Below are positions 44,706 to 52,679 of a stretch of DNA of 64,000 nt, piece after piece; position 1 is the stretch's first letter, and every line of letters begins with the position of its first letter. A program made the position numbers and the translations under genes. Source of the DNA: CAIYRG01 sp964494505 (GTDB taxonomy: Bacteria > Pseudomonadota > Alphaproteobacteria > Micropepsales > Micropepsaceae); NCBI GenBank assembly GCA_964494505.1, contig CAZBRO010000009.1, forward strand, positions 1-64,000, in the 5' to 3' direction. The notes below the pieces were generated by a model, which saw nothing but the letters and a program-made list of their open reading frames with translations, was not told the DNA's origin and searched no databases.

Positions 44706-45091
44706 GCGACGAGGTCGAAATCAAGACGGACGTTCAAGCCGACGGGCCGACCCTGCCGCAAAGCTCGGGTCTGCCGCCGGAGGAGCTGGAAGCGTTCGGC
44801 AATGAGCTGATCGCGGCGCTGAAGACCGTGTACGATCCGGAAATTCCGGTGGACATCTACGAACTCGGCCTGATTTACAAAGTCGATGTCGCCGACAACA
44901 AGGACGTCGCCGTCGACATGACGCTGACCGCACCCGGCTGCCCGGTGGCGGGCGAGATGCCCAACATGGTGCGCGACGCGCTCCTGGGCGTTCCGGGTAT
45001 CGGGGAGGTGACGGTCAACATGACCTTCGACCCGCCCTGGACGCCCGACCGCATGTCCGAAGAAGCCAAACTCGAATTGAACATGTTTTGA
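44702..45091 (+). CDS. SUF-associated DUF59 protein, SufT-like
   Basis: 129 residues. An acidic N-terminal tail of about 30 residues precedes a MIP18/DUF59 domain with the conserved TVYDPEIPVDIYELGLIYKV, LTAPGCPVAGEMP (Cys near residue 80) and VNMTFDPPWTPDRMSEEAK (in part). Members of this family help cluster maturation in cells with SUF systems. The ATG at 44702 overlaps the sufU stop by four bases, so the frame extending further upstream is not used. Confidence 0.93.
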   Translation: MSDEVEIKTDVQADGPTLPQSSGLPPEELEAFGNELIAALKTVYDPEIPVDIYELGLIYKVDVADNKDVAVDMTLTAPGCPVAGEMPNMVRDALLGVPGIGEVTVNMTFDPPWTPDRMSEEAKLELNMF

Positions 45092-45099
45092 GTGAGATC

Positions 45100-45501
45100 A
45101 TGACAACAAGCACAAACACGACCACGACACGGCCGCGCCGCGAACGCCCCAAGGTGATCCGGCTGACGGACGCCGCCGCCCGGCGCATCCATGACATCAT
45201 GGCGAAATCGGACGGCCGCTACATCGGTGTACGCGTCGGCGTGAAGAACGGCGGCTGCGCCGGGATGAGCTACACGATGGATTATGCGGAATCCCAAACC
45301 GCACTCGATGAAGTGATCGAGGACAAGGGTGTGCGCATCCTGGTCGATCCCAAGGCGGTGATGTTCCTGATCGGCACCGAGATGGATTTCAAGCACGACA
45401 AGCTTGCTGCGCGGTTTGTCTTCGTCAATCCGAACCAGACCGAGGCCTGCGGCTGCGGCGAATCGGTGGTGATCCAGCCGGCCAAGCACGACGCCGATTA
45501 G
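45100..45501 (+). CDS. sufA: A-type Fe-S carrier SufA/HesB family
   Basis: 133 residues. Cluster ligands C53 (GGCAGMSY) and C117, C119 (ACGCGESV) give the C-x63-C-G-C pattern of A-type carriers, which deliver clusters to target enzymes. The N-terminus is a basic Thr-rich tail. Start at ATG 45100; a TTG at 45088, overlapping the previous stop in the TTGA style, is an alternative since the four-base overlap is the rule in this operon. Last gene; convergent with the lipoprotein gene 6 bases away. Confidence 0.94.
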   Translation: MTTSTNTTTTRPRRERPKVIRLTDAAARRIHDIMAKSDGRYIGVRVGVKNGGCAGMSYTMDYAESQTALDEVIEDKGVRILVDPKAVMFLIGTEMDFKHDKLAARFVFVNPNQTEACGCGESVVIQPAKHDAD

Positions 45502-45507
45502 AATGGC

Positions 45508-46119
45508 TCAGCGCATGCGCTGTTCGAGGTAATCGGTGTTGGTCCAGGAAAAGAACAGCAGTATCGCCCAGTCGACCTTTTCCGAATAACCGTATTGCGG
45601 GTCGGTGGCGACGACGATTCGTCCGGTTTTGACGTCATACCCGGTGGCTGCGAATTTGGCGGTGGCCTTCGATTCCGCCCGTTTGAAGAGATTGAGCGCG
45701 GGCACCACGACGCTGCCGGCTGTGACACCGGGTACGAGGGGAAGCGGAATATCGGGGGTGCCGAGAAAAACGCTGTTCTCGTCGGTGGAAAGCGCGCCCA
45801 CTCGAATTTCAATGATCGCATCGGCCGCCGCCCTGTCGTTGACCACCAATACGCCGCGGCGAAGGAACTGATCCCTGATGGCCAGAGTCGCATAATTCGC
45901 ATCGGGCGCGTTGATATAACCCGTATCGAGATAGGCTTTGATATTTGGCGGGATCTGCTCCGCCAATTTCGCGGCGGCGCGATCTGCCGCCGTCGAGATC
46001 AGCAATTGTTCCGTCGCCGTGCGCATGGGGCTCGTCGCGCGCTCGGTGCTGCAGGCTTGCAACAGCAGCGCCGACAAACACGCCAATACACAACACGAGC
46101 CCGAGAATCGTCCCATCAT
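45508..46119 (-). CDS. Lipoprotein of unknown function (DUF6655-like)
   Basis: 203 residues with a lipobox (SALLLQAC) at the end of the signal peptide, so it is attached to the membrane by lipid. The mature part has an alpha/beta layout with IEIRVGALSTDENSVFLGTP and VVVPALNLFKR, then KTGRIVVATDPQYGYSEKVDWAILLFFSWTNTDY (in part). I take this as DUF6655-like from memory and am not certain. ATG 46119 or 46116 follows AGGG. No functional clue from neighbours. Confidence 0.75.
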   Translation of the reverse strand: MMGRFSGSCCVLACLSALLLQACSTERATSPMRTATEQLLISTAADRAAAKLAEQIPPNIKAYLDTGYINAPDANYATLAIRDQFLRRGVLVVNDRAAADAIIEIRVGALSTDENSVFLGTPDIPLPLVPGVTAGSVVVPALNLFKRAESKATAKFAATGYDVKTGRIVVATDPQYGYSEKVDWAILLFFSWTNTDYLEQRMR

Positions 46120-46335
46120 CCGCCCTGCCGATGCATGGGTAACCGCGATCCCTCGCAAAGGTTTCGCGCCGATGGAACCAAAATACGTAGAGCTACCTAC
46201 GGAACTCTGCTTCCGGTGAAGTTCCGAGGCAAACTTTACGTATCATTCCGAACGTGTTGGAACCGAGAGAAATCCCTATCTCTTTGTCCGGCGGCACATT
46301 GATGCCGTTGCAAACACGAATGGAGGATTTCACGC

Positions 46336-46524
46336 ATGGGCCGTTCTCATAAGAAAATTCGAGACAGAATGGCCGATGACCTTGAGGCCCTCGCCGACGA
46401 TGTTCGCATCGGCAGCAGCATCGATCTGAAAGTGTTCCATTTCCTGAAATCGGCCGCGCGCAGCATGCGCAATCAGACGGTCGGTCCCGTAGCACAATTG
46501 GCGGAAAGCTCGACTCAGCACTGA
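46336..46524 (+). CDS. Small hypothetical protein (62 residues)
   Basis: Starts MGRSHKKIRDRMADDLEALADD with an excellent ribosome site (GGAGG 9 bases upstream). Basic N-terminus, then an amphipathic helix and a tail with KVFHFLKSAARSMRNQ. An overlapping frame on the other strand has no ribosome site. Function unknown. Confidence 0.6.
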   Translation: MGRSHKKIRDRMADDLEALADDVRIGSSIDLKVFHFLKSAARSMRNQTVGPVAQLAESSTQH

Positions 46525-46576
46525 GGCCGCGTCGGGGCTGCCGATGCTCATGGGAAGCTTGGCGAACAATTAGACC

Positions 46577-46606
46577 AAACAAAACGGGGAGGGTTGTCCC
46601 TCCCCG
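46577..46606 (-). terminator. Terminator of the gene at 46634
   Basis: A perfect 9-bp stem (CGGGGAGGG/CCCTCCCCG) with a 4-base loop (46585-46606), followed on the minus strand by TTTTGTTT. It lies 27 bases past the stop of the 46634 gene. Confidence 0.9.
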
Positions 46607-46633
46607 AAATCGTTTCCGCCAATCGGTTCCAGC

Positions 46634-47548
46634 CTAGCCGCGGGTTCCCGGGCAGAAATCGAGCGTCACGTCCGGCATGCCGAGCGCCGGCGGTCCCAGA
46701 GCCGAAATGTCCATCTTGTCGTCCTTCGGATCGAAGATGAAGATGACCTTATCACTCTTGGCATCGACGATCTGACCGACGCGCGGCCCATTGATGATCA
46801 ACAATCCCTTGATCGTCATGTTATTGGCCACGACGGTTCCATCCAGTGCTTCCTCGCCGCGAATGGTCTTTGCCCGTGTGGTTGCCTTGAGGAAGGCAGC
46901 GTCGCAGCTGCCGCCCGGCGCCTTCCAGTTGCCGGCAACCCGCTTCAGCATGTCGGCGGTATCGGCGACGCGCGCAGCCTCCGTCACAGGCACGATTTCG
47001 CCCGCCTTCGCCGGTTCGACCGTGCGGTTGCGGATGCGGACGCCGTTCTCGTCCAGGATCTGAAGCGAGACGGAGAATTGGGCCGGCGGCGGCACGTTGA
47101 GCGGCGTGTCGGCCTGGGAAATGTAAAGGCGCTTGTTCGCCGCCACCAGCACCTCGCCCAACAGGCGGCGCTTCTCCGGCGTCTCGACCGTGATGCGCCA
47201 GCTCCGGTGCATGTCCAGCATGTTCACCGCGTCATATTTGGGAGTGCCCTTCGCACGGATCGCCGCCACCGCTTCGTCGATGGCGGTGCCGAGTTCGCCC
47301 TCCGCCTTGGAATAGTCCACCACCGTGATGGTGTAATTCCCCCTCGCATCGCGCGCGGTATAAAGGCGGGCTGGCAGCATGGTGCCTTTCGCCGTCTTGT
47401 ACATCAAATCCTGCGAGGCTGGGTCGCCGGGCATATTCACGGAAAAGAAGTCTCCGCGGTTGACATATTCCGACCAGGTTTGCGCGGACGCGGCACTGGA
47501 TATGAACAAGGCAACCGCCGCCGCGGTCATGAGACTGACGAAGCGCAT
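46634..47548 (-). CDS. Secreted protein of unknown function, paralogue family of 59153
   Basis: 304 residues with a signal peptide (cleavage near AASAQTW). The early motif DFFSVNMPGDPASQ, then MLPARLYTARDARG and ITVVDYSKAEGE, matches in layout the gene at 59153 (DNFALQMPGAPK, LSARTYSTTVDN, MMVADYSDR), so the two share a domain of about 120 residues. A second half with IKGLLIINGPRVGQIVDAKSDKVIFIFDPKDDK (in part) is unique to this one and looks like a beta-sandwich. ATG 47548 has GGGGA 7 bases upstream. No enzymatic residues recognised. Confidence 0.82.
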   Translation of the reverse strand: MRFVSLMTAAAVALFISSAASAQTWSEYVNRGDFFSVNMPGDPASQDLMYKTAKGTMLPARLYTARDARGNYTITVVDYSKAEGELGTAIDEAVAAIRAKGTPKYDAVNMLDMHRSWRITVETPEKRRLLGEVLVAANKRLYISQADTPLNVPPPAQFSVSLQILDENGVRIRNRTVEPAKAGEIVPVTEAARVADTADMLKRVAGNWKAPGGSCDAAFLKATTRAKTIRGEEALDGTVVANNMTIKGLLIINGPRVGQIVDAKSDKVIFIFDPKDDKMDISALGPPALGMPDVTLDFCPGTRG

Positions 47549-47645
47549 TGATTTTCCCCTGATGGTCCTCCGAGGGATCGAATTTGCCATAATGGCCCCT
47601 GCTTGTCGCTAGGCATGGGCAACCGCCCGGCGCTATGTTGGGTTT

Positions 47646-48050
47646 ATGCGCCCCCGGCTGATCCCGATTCTCTCCCTGCTTGGGCTTTGCGCGTCGTCAA
47701 TGGCGGGCGGGGCCGCGCCCGCCAAGCCGGCCGATGTGTCTCCAGCCCTGATGGAGGCGGCCGAGTGCATGGTCAACCTCCTGCGGGTGACACCGGGCGT
47801 CAGCGACGTCGAAATCATGGTGATGGAGGGCAACGGCAACCCCTTTCCGGTGCTGCAATACCGCTATCTCGACCGGTTTGGCGGGCGCCGCTACACCGAG
47901 GTGAGCCTGTTTGCGATTCAGGGGGCCCAGCAACCGTTCGTGTTCGACTGGGCCGATGTCGATGGCGATCCGGCCGCGCAGAAAGTGATCCCCCTGTGGG
48001 AGCGCCGGTGCCATGCCGCCGGCGGTTACATCACCAGCGTCCCGGGATAG
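47646..48050 (+). CDS. Small secreted protein of unknown function
   Basis: 134 residues with a signal peptide (cleavage near MAGGAAPAK). Two Cys residues (in EAAECMVNLL and ERRCHAAGGY) could form a disulfide. The middle has DVEIMVMEGNGNPFPVLQYRYLDRFG (in part). Divergent from the 46634 gene with only 97 bases between. No strong ribosome site. Family not recognised. Confidence 0.75.
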   Translation: MRPRLIPILSLLGLCASSMAGGAAPAKPADVSPALMEAAECMVNLLRVTPGVSDVEIMVMEGNGNPFPVLQYRYLDRFGGRRYTEVSLFAIQGAQQPFVFDWADVDGDPAAQKVIPLWERRCHAAGGYITSVPG

Positions 48051-48138
48051 GAAAGCCACGGTCCCGCTGTCGCTTCGGCCGTCCCCATGCTAGCAATTCC
48101 GCCGGCAAACAGCCGACTAACGCCCATTAGGAGATCCC

Positions 48139-48645
48139 ATGCGCGCGCTTCTCGCACTGACCGTTCTCGCGGCCGCAGCCGCGGCTCCCTTCGCTCTGGC
48201 ACAGAACGCCGGTCCCCCGCCGATGAAGACCTTCATGGCGTCGGCCGACATCATGGCCCTCATCGACAAGGCAAAGGCCGACCGCAAGGGTGACGCCCCG
48301 CTGGTGGCCGAGCCAATTCTTTCGCTCGCGCCTTATCGTGCGCAGCTCGAATATCGCCCGGGCAACTCGCCGCCGGCGGTGCACGAGAAGGACGCCGAAA
48401 TGATGTATGTGCTCCAGGGCACAGGCACGATCGTGACCGGCGGCAAGCTGATCAACGAAAAGCGCAACAACGCCGCCAATCTCGGCGGCACCGGAATCGA
48501 GGGCGGCACCTCACAGGCCGTATCTCCCGGCGCCATGCTGATCGTGCCGGAAGGGACGCCCCATCAGGTCATGCCCTCGGGCGGCGCGCCGATCGTGCTG
48601 ATCACACTGCACGTGCCGCGGCCGGCGGGTACCTGGCCCAATTGA
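48139..48645 (+). CDS. Secreted cupin-domain protein, paralogue of 22566
   Basis: 168 residues with a signal peptide (cleavage near FALAQNAG). Cupin motif 1 (HEKDAEMMYVLQGTGTIVTGG) holds a His and Glu, and motif 2 (PGAMLIVPEGTPHQVMP) the second His. It aligns through both motifs with the secreted cupin at 22566. Ribosome site AGGAGA 5 bases upstream. The substrate is unknown. A hairpin at 48672 may be its terminator. Confidence 0.87.
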   Translation: MRALLALTVLAAAAAAPFALAQNAGPPPMKTFMASADIMALIDKAKADRKGDAPLVAEPILSLAPYRAQLEYRPGNSPPAVHEKDAEMMYVLQGTGTIVTGGKLINEKRNNAANLGGTGIEGGTSQAVSPGAMLIVPEGTPHQVMPSGGAPIVLITLHVPRPAGTWPN

Positions 48646-48671
48646 CGGTTCAGATACGATAATTTCGGACG

Positions 48672-48710
48672 GCAGCGGCGGCGTTCAAGACCTGCCGCTG
48701 CTGTTTGCGT
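48672..48710 (+). terminator. Likely terminator of the secreted cupin gene
   Basis: An 8-bp stem GCAGCGGC/GCCGCTGC (48672-48679, 48694-48701) followed by TGTTTGCGTT. The T-run is short, so efficiency is uncertain. Confidence 0.5.
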
Positions 48711-48734
48711 TATGGCGGCGCCTTCACCGACCGC

Positions 48735-48962
48735 TCAACGCAGCAGGAGAGCGCCGATGATCGCGCCTGCGGTTACCGAAAGCGCGCAGGCCGCGAACGG
48801 CCGTGTGCGTACTCTCTTGCGGGCTTCCTGGCTCCACTCGCCGGCCACTTCCTTGGCTTCGGACGCGACATCGATCGCATCGTTGCAACAGCCATAATCG
48901 GAAGGGGGCTTTTCCTTCGCCTTTGGTTTCTTCTTGGCTTTGCCGTCCTGCGCCTTTGCCAT
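48735..48962 (-). CDS. Small membrane-anchored protein, ElaB/YqjD-like
   Basis: 75 residues. A Lys-rich N-terminus (KAKKKPKAKEKPP), a helical middle (DAIDVASEAKEVAGEWSQEARKRVR), and a C-terminal membrane helix (FAACALSVTAGAIIGALLLR) preceded by TRP. This is the layout of DUF883 proteins such as ElaB/YqjD, which tether to the inner membrane by the C-terminus. Ribosome site GAGG. Assignment is by layout only. Confidence 0.75.
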   Translation of the reverse strand: MAKAQDGKAKKKPKAKEKPPSDYGCCNDAIDVASEAKEVAGEWSQEARKRVRTRPFAACALSVTAGAIIGALLLR

Positions 48963-48990
48963 GCGTCATATCCTCAGGTTTCGGCGCGGC

Positions 48991-50055
48991 TCACGCCGCC
49001 GCGGTGCCGGCTGAATAGGCCGGAACATCGACTTCGCTCAGCACGCGATTGCGGCCGCCGCGCTTGGCGGCATAGAGGCAGGCATCCGCCCGCCGTATGA
49101 AATCGACCGCGGTCTCGCCCGGCTCATATTGCGCAACGCCGGCCGATATGGTGATCACGCCCAGGATGTCGCCGGTCGACTTCTTCACCAGCTTCTTCGA
49201 TTCGACCTTGCTGCGGATCTGGTTCGCCAGATTGACCGCGCCCGAAAGCCCGGTCTGAGGCAGGATGACCACGAATTCCTCGCCGCCATAACGTGCGGCC
49301 GTGTCGCGGCCCTTCACGTTCTCCGACAGGCAATTGGCCACCAGCCGCAACACCTGATCGCCCGTCTGATGGCCCCACGTGTCGTTGAAGTTCTTGAAAT
49401 GGTCGATGTCGCACATCACCAGCGACAAGGGCTCGCCCGTTTCGATGGCGCGCTCGATGCTGTCCTCGAGTTCGCTGTCGAAGGCTTTGCGGTTCGGGAT
49501 TCCGGTGAGCTGATCGGTGAGGCTTTCCTTGCGCACCGATTCCAGCCGGTCGCGCAATTCGCTCACTTCGCGTGAGGATGTCTGCAACCGGATCTCCAAT
49601 GTCTTGGAGCGCGCTTCCATCGCGCGCGTCGCATTGATCACGCTATCGATGAGGGTCTTGATTCCGGCCTCGCCAAGCTTGGCATGACCCAGTTCACCGG
49701 ATGCTTTGGACAGGGTCTTTCCGTAGGCGGAATGATCCTGGCCGGCGGTTTCCAGCACTTGCAGGACCGAATCGAGCTCGGCGCTGATCTTCTCGCCCAG
49801 CTCCTCCATGACCTCGTCGTCCTTGGGCACACGGCAGTAGCGCTGATGCAGGATCGTCATCACGCTCGAATCGAATTTGCAGCCATTACCGACCAGCGAT
49901 TCGACCGTGCGCTTCAGCTCGGCGTGTTCGCCGCTGACGAAATTGAACGCGAGCTCGAAATTCTCCGGGACTGGCGGAACGTTCCGCTGCGCCAACCACG
50001 CGAGCGCGTCACGCGCGAAGGCTGAAGCCCGATCTTTATCCATATCCGTCTGCAC
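48991..50055 (-). CDS. Diguanylate cyclase (GGDEF protein)
   Basis: 354 residues. The N-terminal half (about 1-175) is helical with a coiled coil (METs around 150-180) and no known sensor domain. The C-terminal GGDEF domain has the active loop RYGGEEF, the metal/GTP text CDIDHFKNFNDTWGH, and DQLTGIPNRKAFD. The inhibitory I-site position is KGRD in place of RxxD, so feedback by c-di-GMP may be weakened. Start GTG 50055 is supported by GGGGG 7 bases upstream; ATG 50043 is possible. It makes c-di-GMP; the input signal is unknown. Confidence 0.93.
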   Translation of the reverse strand: MQTDMDKDRASAFARDALAWLAQRNVPPVPENFELAFNFVSGEHAELKRTVESLVGNGCKFDSSVMTILHQRYCRVPKDDEVMEELGEKISAELDSVLQVLETAGQDHSAYGKTLSKASGELGHAKLGEAGIKTLIDSVINATRAMEARSKTLEIRLQTSSREVSELRDRLESVRKESLTDQLTGIPNRKAFDSELEDSIERAIETGEPLSLVMCDIDHFKNFNDTWGHQTGDQVLRLVANCLSENVKGRDTAARYGGEEFVVILPQTGLSGAVNLANQIRSKVESKKLVKKSTGDILGVITISAGVAQYEPGETAVDFIRRADACLYAAKRGGRNRVLSEVDVPAYSAGTAAA

Positions 50056-50144
50056 GTCCCGACCCCCTAAGCGGCGCGTGCGCCATTGCCGGTAGTGGCT
50101 GATGGCCCGGCCGCATATTGCGAGGGGGGGAGGTAACAAATGGT

Positions 50145-50174
50145 AAAGCCGCGCTGGTTGGCGCGGCTTTTTTT
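50145..50174. terminator. Hairpin terminator downstream of the DEAD-box helicase
   Basis: A 10-bp stem AAAGCCGCGC/GCGCGGCTTT with loop TGGTTG, with T7 on the plus strand side and A/T pairs at the base that can also work on the minus strand. It lies 20 bases past the helicase stop and before the cyclase gene. Confidence 0.65.
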
Positions 50175-50194
50175 GCCTACCGGTGAGGGAGAGC

Positions 50195-51769
50195 CTAGCT
50201 CTCGTTATCGGCGGTCGCGAGTTTCCGGACCGGCTTCGGCGGAAGCTTCACCGGCCGCAAGAGAAACGCCGGAAGCTGGCTTCCGTCATAGCCGCCTTTC
50301 GTGCGCGACTCGGAGGTCTGCGCGCGTTCGGCGGGCTTGGGCTGATGACGCGGTGCGTGCTCGCGCGGCGGCGCCTGGACGGGGATGGGACGTTCCTCGG
50401 CAACTGCCGGGACGGCGAGGACGGGCGCCGGCTCGTGTGCGTTGTGGCGGGGTTCACTGCGGCCATGGCCATGGCGTTCGCGGCCTTGCCCACGCTGGCG
50501 CTCGCGCCCGCGGCCTTTCCCGTCACGTGTGCGTTCAGGGCGCGGCGTCTCCTCGGGCAGGCCCTCCATGACACGGTGTGGAATAGGCATACCGGTCAGC
50601 TTCTCGATTGCCGCGACATATTTCTCGTCGCGCGGGCCAACCAGCATGAAGGCGTGCCCGGAGCGTCCAGCGCGGCCCGTGCGGCCGATGCGGTGGATGT
50701 AATCGTCCGGCTGCATGGGAACGTCGAAATTGAAGATGTGGCTGACGGCCGGGATATCGAGACCGCGAGCAGCGACGTCGCTTGCGATCAGCAGCCGGAT
50801 TTCGCCGTTGCGGAAAGCCTCGAGCGTTCGCGTGCGCACCGATTGGTCGAGGTCGCCATGCAGCGCTGCAGCCGAGAAGCCATGCTTGATCAGCGATTTG
50901 GCAACCACGTCGACATCGCGCTTGCGGTTGCAGAAGACGATGGCGTTCTTGACTTCGTTTTCATTGATGAGACGCCGGAGCGTTTCGCGCTTGGACCAGT
51001 CGCCGCCGGGAACGGTGATCGCCATTTGCACTATCGTGGTGGCCGCGGTCGCCGGACGGGACACCTCCACGCGCACAGGTGCCTGCAGGAATTGGTCCGT
51101 CAGGCGCTGAATTTCAGGCGGCATGGTCGCCGAATAAAACAGCGTCTGCCGCGTGAACGGTGTCAACTTGGCGATGCGCTCGACATCGGGGATGAAGCCC
51201 ATGTCGAGCATGCGATCGGCCTCGTCGATCACCAGCACCTGCACGCCCGTCAGCATCAGCTTGCCGCGTTCGAAATGGTCGAGCAGGCGGCCCGGCGTCG
51301 CGATCAGCACGTCCACGCCGCGGTCGAGCTTCTTGTCTTGATCCTCGTAGGACACTCCGCCGATCAGCAGCGCCATGGAGAGCTTGTGATATTTGCCGTA
51401 GCGCTCGAAGGATTCCGCGACCTGGGCCGCGAGTTCGCGGGTGGGCTCCAGGATCAGCGTCCGCGGCATGCGCGCCTTGGCGCGGCCACGGGCGAGAATC
51501 TCGATCATCGGCAGCGTGAAGGAGGCGGTCTTGCCGGTGCCGGTCTGGGCGATCCCGATCAGGTCGCGGCCTTTGAGGACCTCCGGAATGCCGCGGGCCT
51601 GGATGGGCGTCGGCGTGGTGTAACCCGAATCCGCCACGGCTTTCAGAAGCTGAGGGCTCAGCCCGAGATCTTCAAAACGGACTTCACTGGAAGGGGAGGA
51701 AACTGCGGGCCCAATGGATGATTCGCTTTTGGGCGCTACGCTGTCAGGGCCGGCATCCGAGCCGGCCAA
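50195..51769 (-). CDS. DEAD-box RNA helicase, RhlE-like
   Basis: 524 residues. Q motif FEDLGLSPQL with PTPIQARGIP, motif I AQTGTGKT, Ia PTRELAAQV, II VIDEADRMLDMGF, III SATMP, and the C-terminal motifs DVAARGLDIP and YIHRIGRTGRAGRSG are complete. A basic, low-complexity tail of about 120 residues (RGRERQRGQGRERHGHGR) probably binds RNA. The only usable start is TTG 51769; no ATG or GTG occurs in frame before the helicase domain. RhlE-like helicases take part in RNA decay and ribosome assembly. Confidence 0.93.
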   Translation of the reverse strand: MAGSDAGPDSVAPKSESSIGPAVSSPSSEVRFEDLGLSPQLLKAVADSGYTTPTPIQARGIPEVLKGRDLIGIAQTGTGKTASFTLPMIEILARGRAKARMPRTLILEPTRELAAQVAESFERYGKYHKLSMALLIGGVSYEDQDKKLDRGVDVLIATPGRLLDHFERGKLMLTGVQVLVIDEADRMLDMGFIPDVERIAKLTPFTRQTLFYSATMPPEIQRLTDQFLQAPVRVEVSRPATAATTIVQMAITVPGGDWSKRETLRRLINENEVKNAIVFCNRKRDVDVVAKSLIKHGFSAAALHGDLDQSVRTRTLEAFRNGEIRLLIASDVAARGLDIPAVSHIFNFDVPMQPDDYIHRIGRTGRAGRSGHAFMLVGPRDEKYVAAIEKLTGMPIPHRVMEGLPEETPRPERTRDGKGRGRERQRGQGRERHGHGRSEPRHNAHEPAPVLAVPAVAEERPIPVQAPPREHAPRHQPKPAERAQTSESRTKGGYDGSQLPAFLLRPVKLPPKPVRKLATADNES

Positions 51770-52356
51770 ATTTTCGATACTTATGTTCTAGGCTCCGATG
51801 GGCCGCCCCAGCACGCTTCTCGCGCCGATTCGCAGACCCTTTACGATGCACTGCAACTTATGGATCGGCGGCGGAATGTCAACCCGCAGCGAGGTCGCAT
51901 AGGTATTTCCTCTTACACGCTGGCGCGCGGCAACGCTTCCGCCGCCCATCGGGCGCGGAAGTCGAGGGGAGGGCGTGAGGCGCGCCGGACAGCAAACCTC
52001 GCATGCGAAAAAGGGCCGCCGACGCGCCCCACACCCGGCGATTTTTGAGAACCCCGCCCGCACATTCCTTTCACCCCAGGCGCCGGATGGTGTCCGGTTT
52101 TCCAAAGGCGGGGGCCGGGGACACAATGCCTCGGTTACCCGGAACGGCGGCCAGTGCCGGGCCCGCAACCGCCTTTCTGAAGGGCTCATGCGGGGTTTGG
52201 GCGCGGGCTCCCTCCGTGCCTCACCGCGCGCGATTGCTGAGGCCGCGCGAGATGATTTTTTCCGGGGCCGTTAGCTCCCCGAAAGGCTCGGACGCCGGCC
52301 GGAACCCACGCTGAAGACGGTCGACAACGCCCCTCATCGGGTTCCGGCGGGCAGCA
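51770..52356. other. Gene-poor region with several hairpins
   Basis: Nearly 590 bases with no frame that has both a ribosome site and a recognisable protein, although several short GC-driven frames are open on both strands. The left part is presumably the helicase promoter and leader. The right part (52240-52380) holds a cluster of inverted repeats listed separately. Confidence 0.5.
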
Positions 52357-52370
52357 TTATCCGCCCGCTT
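52258..52370. other. Cluster of hairpins, possible structured RNA
   Basis: Three inverted repeats in about 110 bases: GGGG/CCCC around 52263-52280; GCCGGAACCC/GGGTTCCGGC (52298-52307, 52339-52348), a perfect 10-bp stem enclosing 31 bases; and GCGGGC/GCCCGC (52346-52368), which overlaps the stop of the zinc-ribbon gene. No known RNA family is recognised. Confidence 0.4.
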
Positions 52371-52674
52371 TCGGAGGGTGGGGAAAACTTATTTTCCGTG
52401 TGCCGGATGTCGAGGAGTTTCGCGGCTCTTGAGCTCCGAGGATGGGGAATAGCTTAGAGCCAGCCCAAATTGCCGGACCGAGCGATTCCTCACCGAGCCT
52501 CGCTGCCGACCGATGAATCATGGAAACAATCGGGCCGCATCCCGGGCACACATAGGTCTCGATCTGAAGTCCGTCGAGCCTGGGATGAGCGCGAATCCGA
52601 GCCATTTTGGTCGCGCGGAGACAAGCTGGGCAGCAATGTTCGTTGGGATGGATGTCCGGCAAGGGGCTCGACAC
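52357..52674 (-). CDS. Small zinc-ribbon protein (hypothetical)
   Basis: 105 residues from GTG 52674, which lies 5 bases after the stop of the Cys-rich repeat gene. Two CxxC pairs (HCCPACL, YVCPGCG) with the intervening HPRLDGLQIETYV resemble small zinc-ribbon proteins common in rhizobia and relatives. The ribosome site is weak, and the C-terminal 45 residues are unlike that family, so the end may be abnormal. Probably co-transcribed with the upstream gene. Confidence 0.5.
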   Translation of the reverse strand: MSSPLPDIHPNEHCCPACLRATKMARIRAHPRLDGLQIETYVCPGCGPIVSMIHRSAARLGEESLGPAIWAGSKLFPILGAQEPRNSSTSGTRKISFPHPPKAGG

Positions 52675-52679
52675 CGCTT

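Noticed and set aside
46256..46285. EcfG-type promoter starting at GGAAC near 46260
   Set aside because: The -35-like GGAAC has no matching CGTT-type -10 element at the required distance.
51788..52189. 133-codon minus-strand frame upstream of the helicase
   Set aside because: No ribosome site or family, several other frames are open in the same GC-rich stretch.
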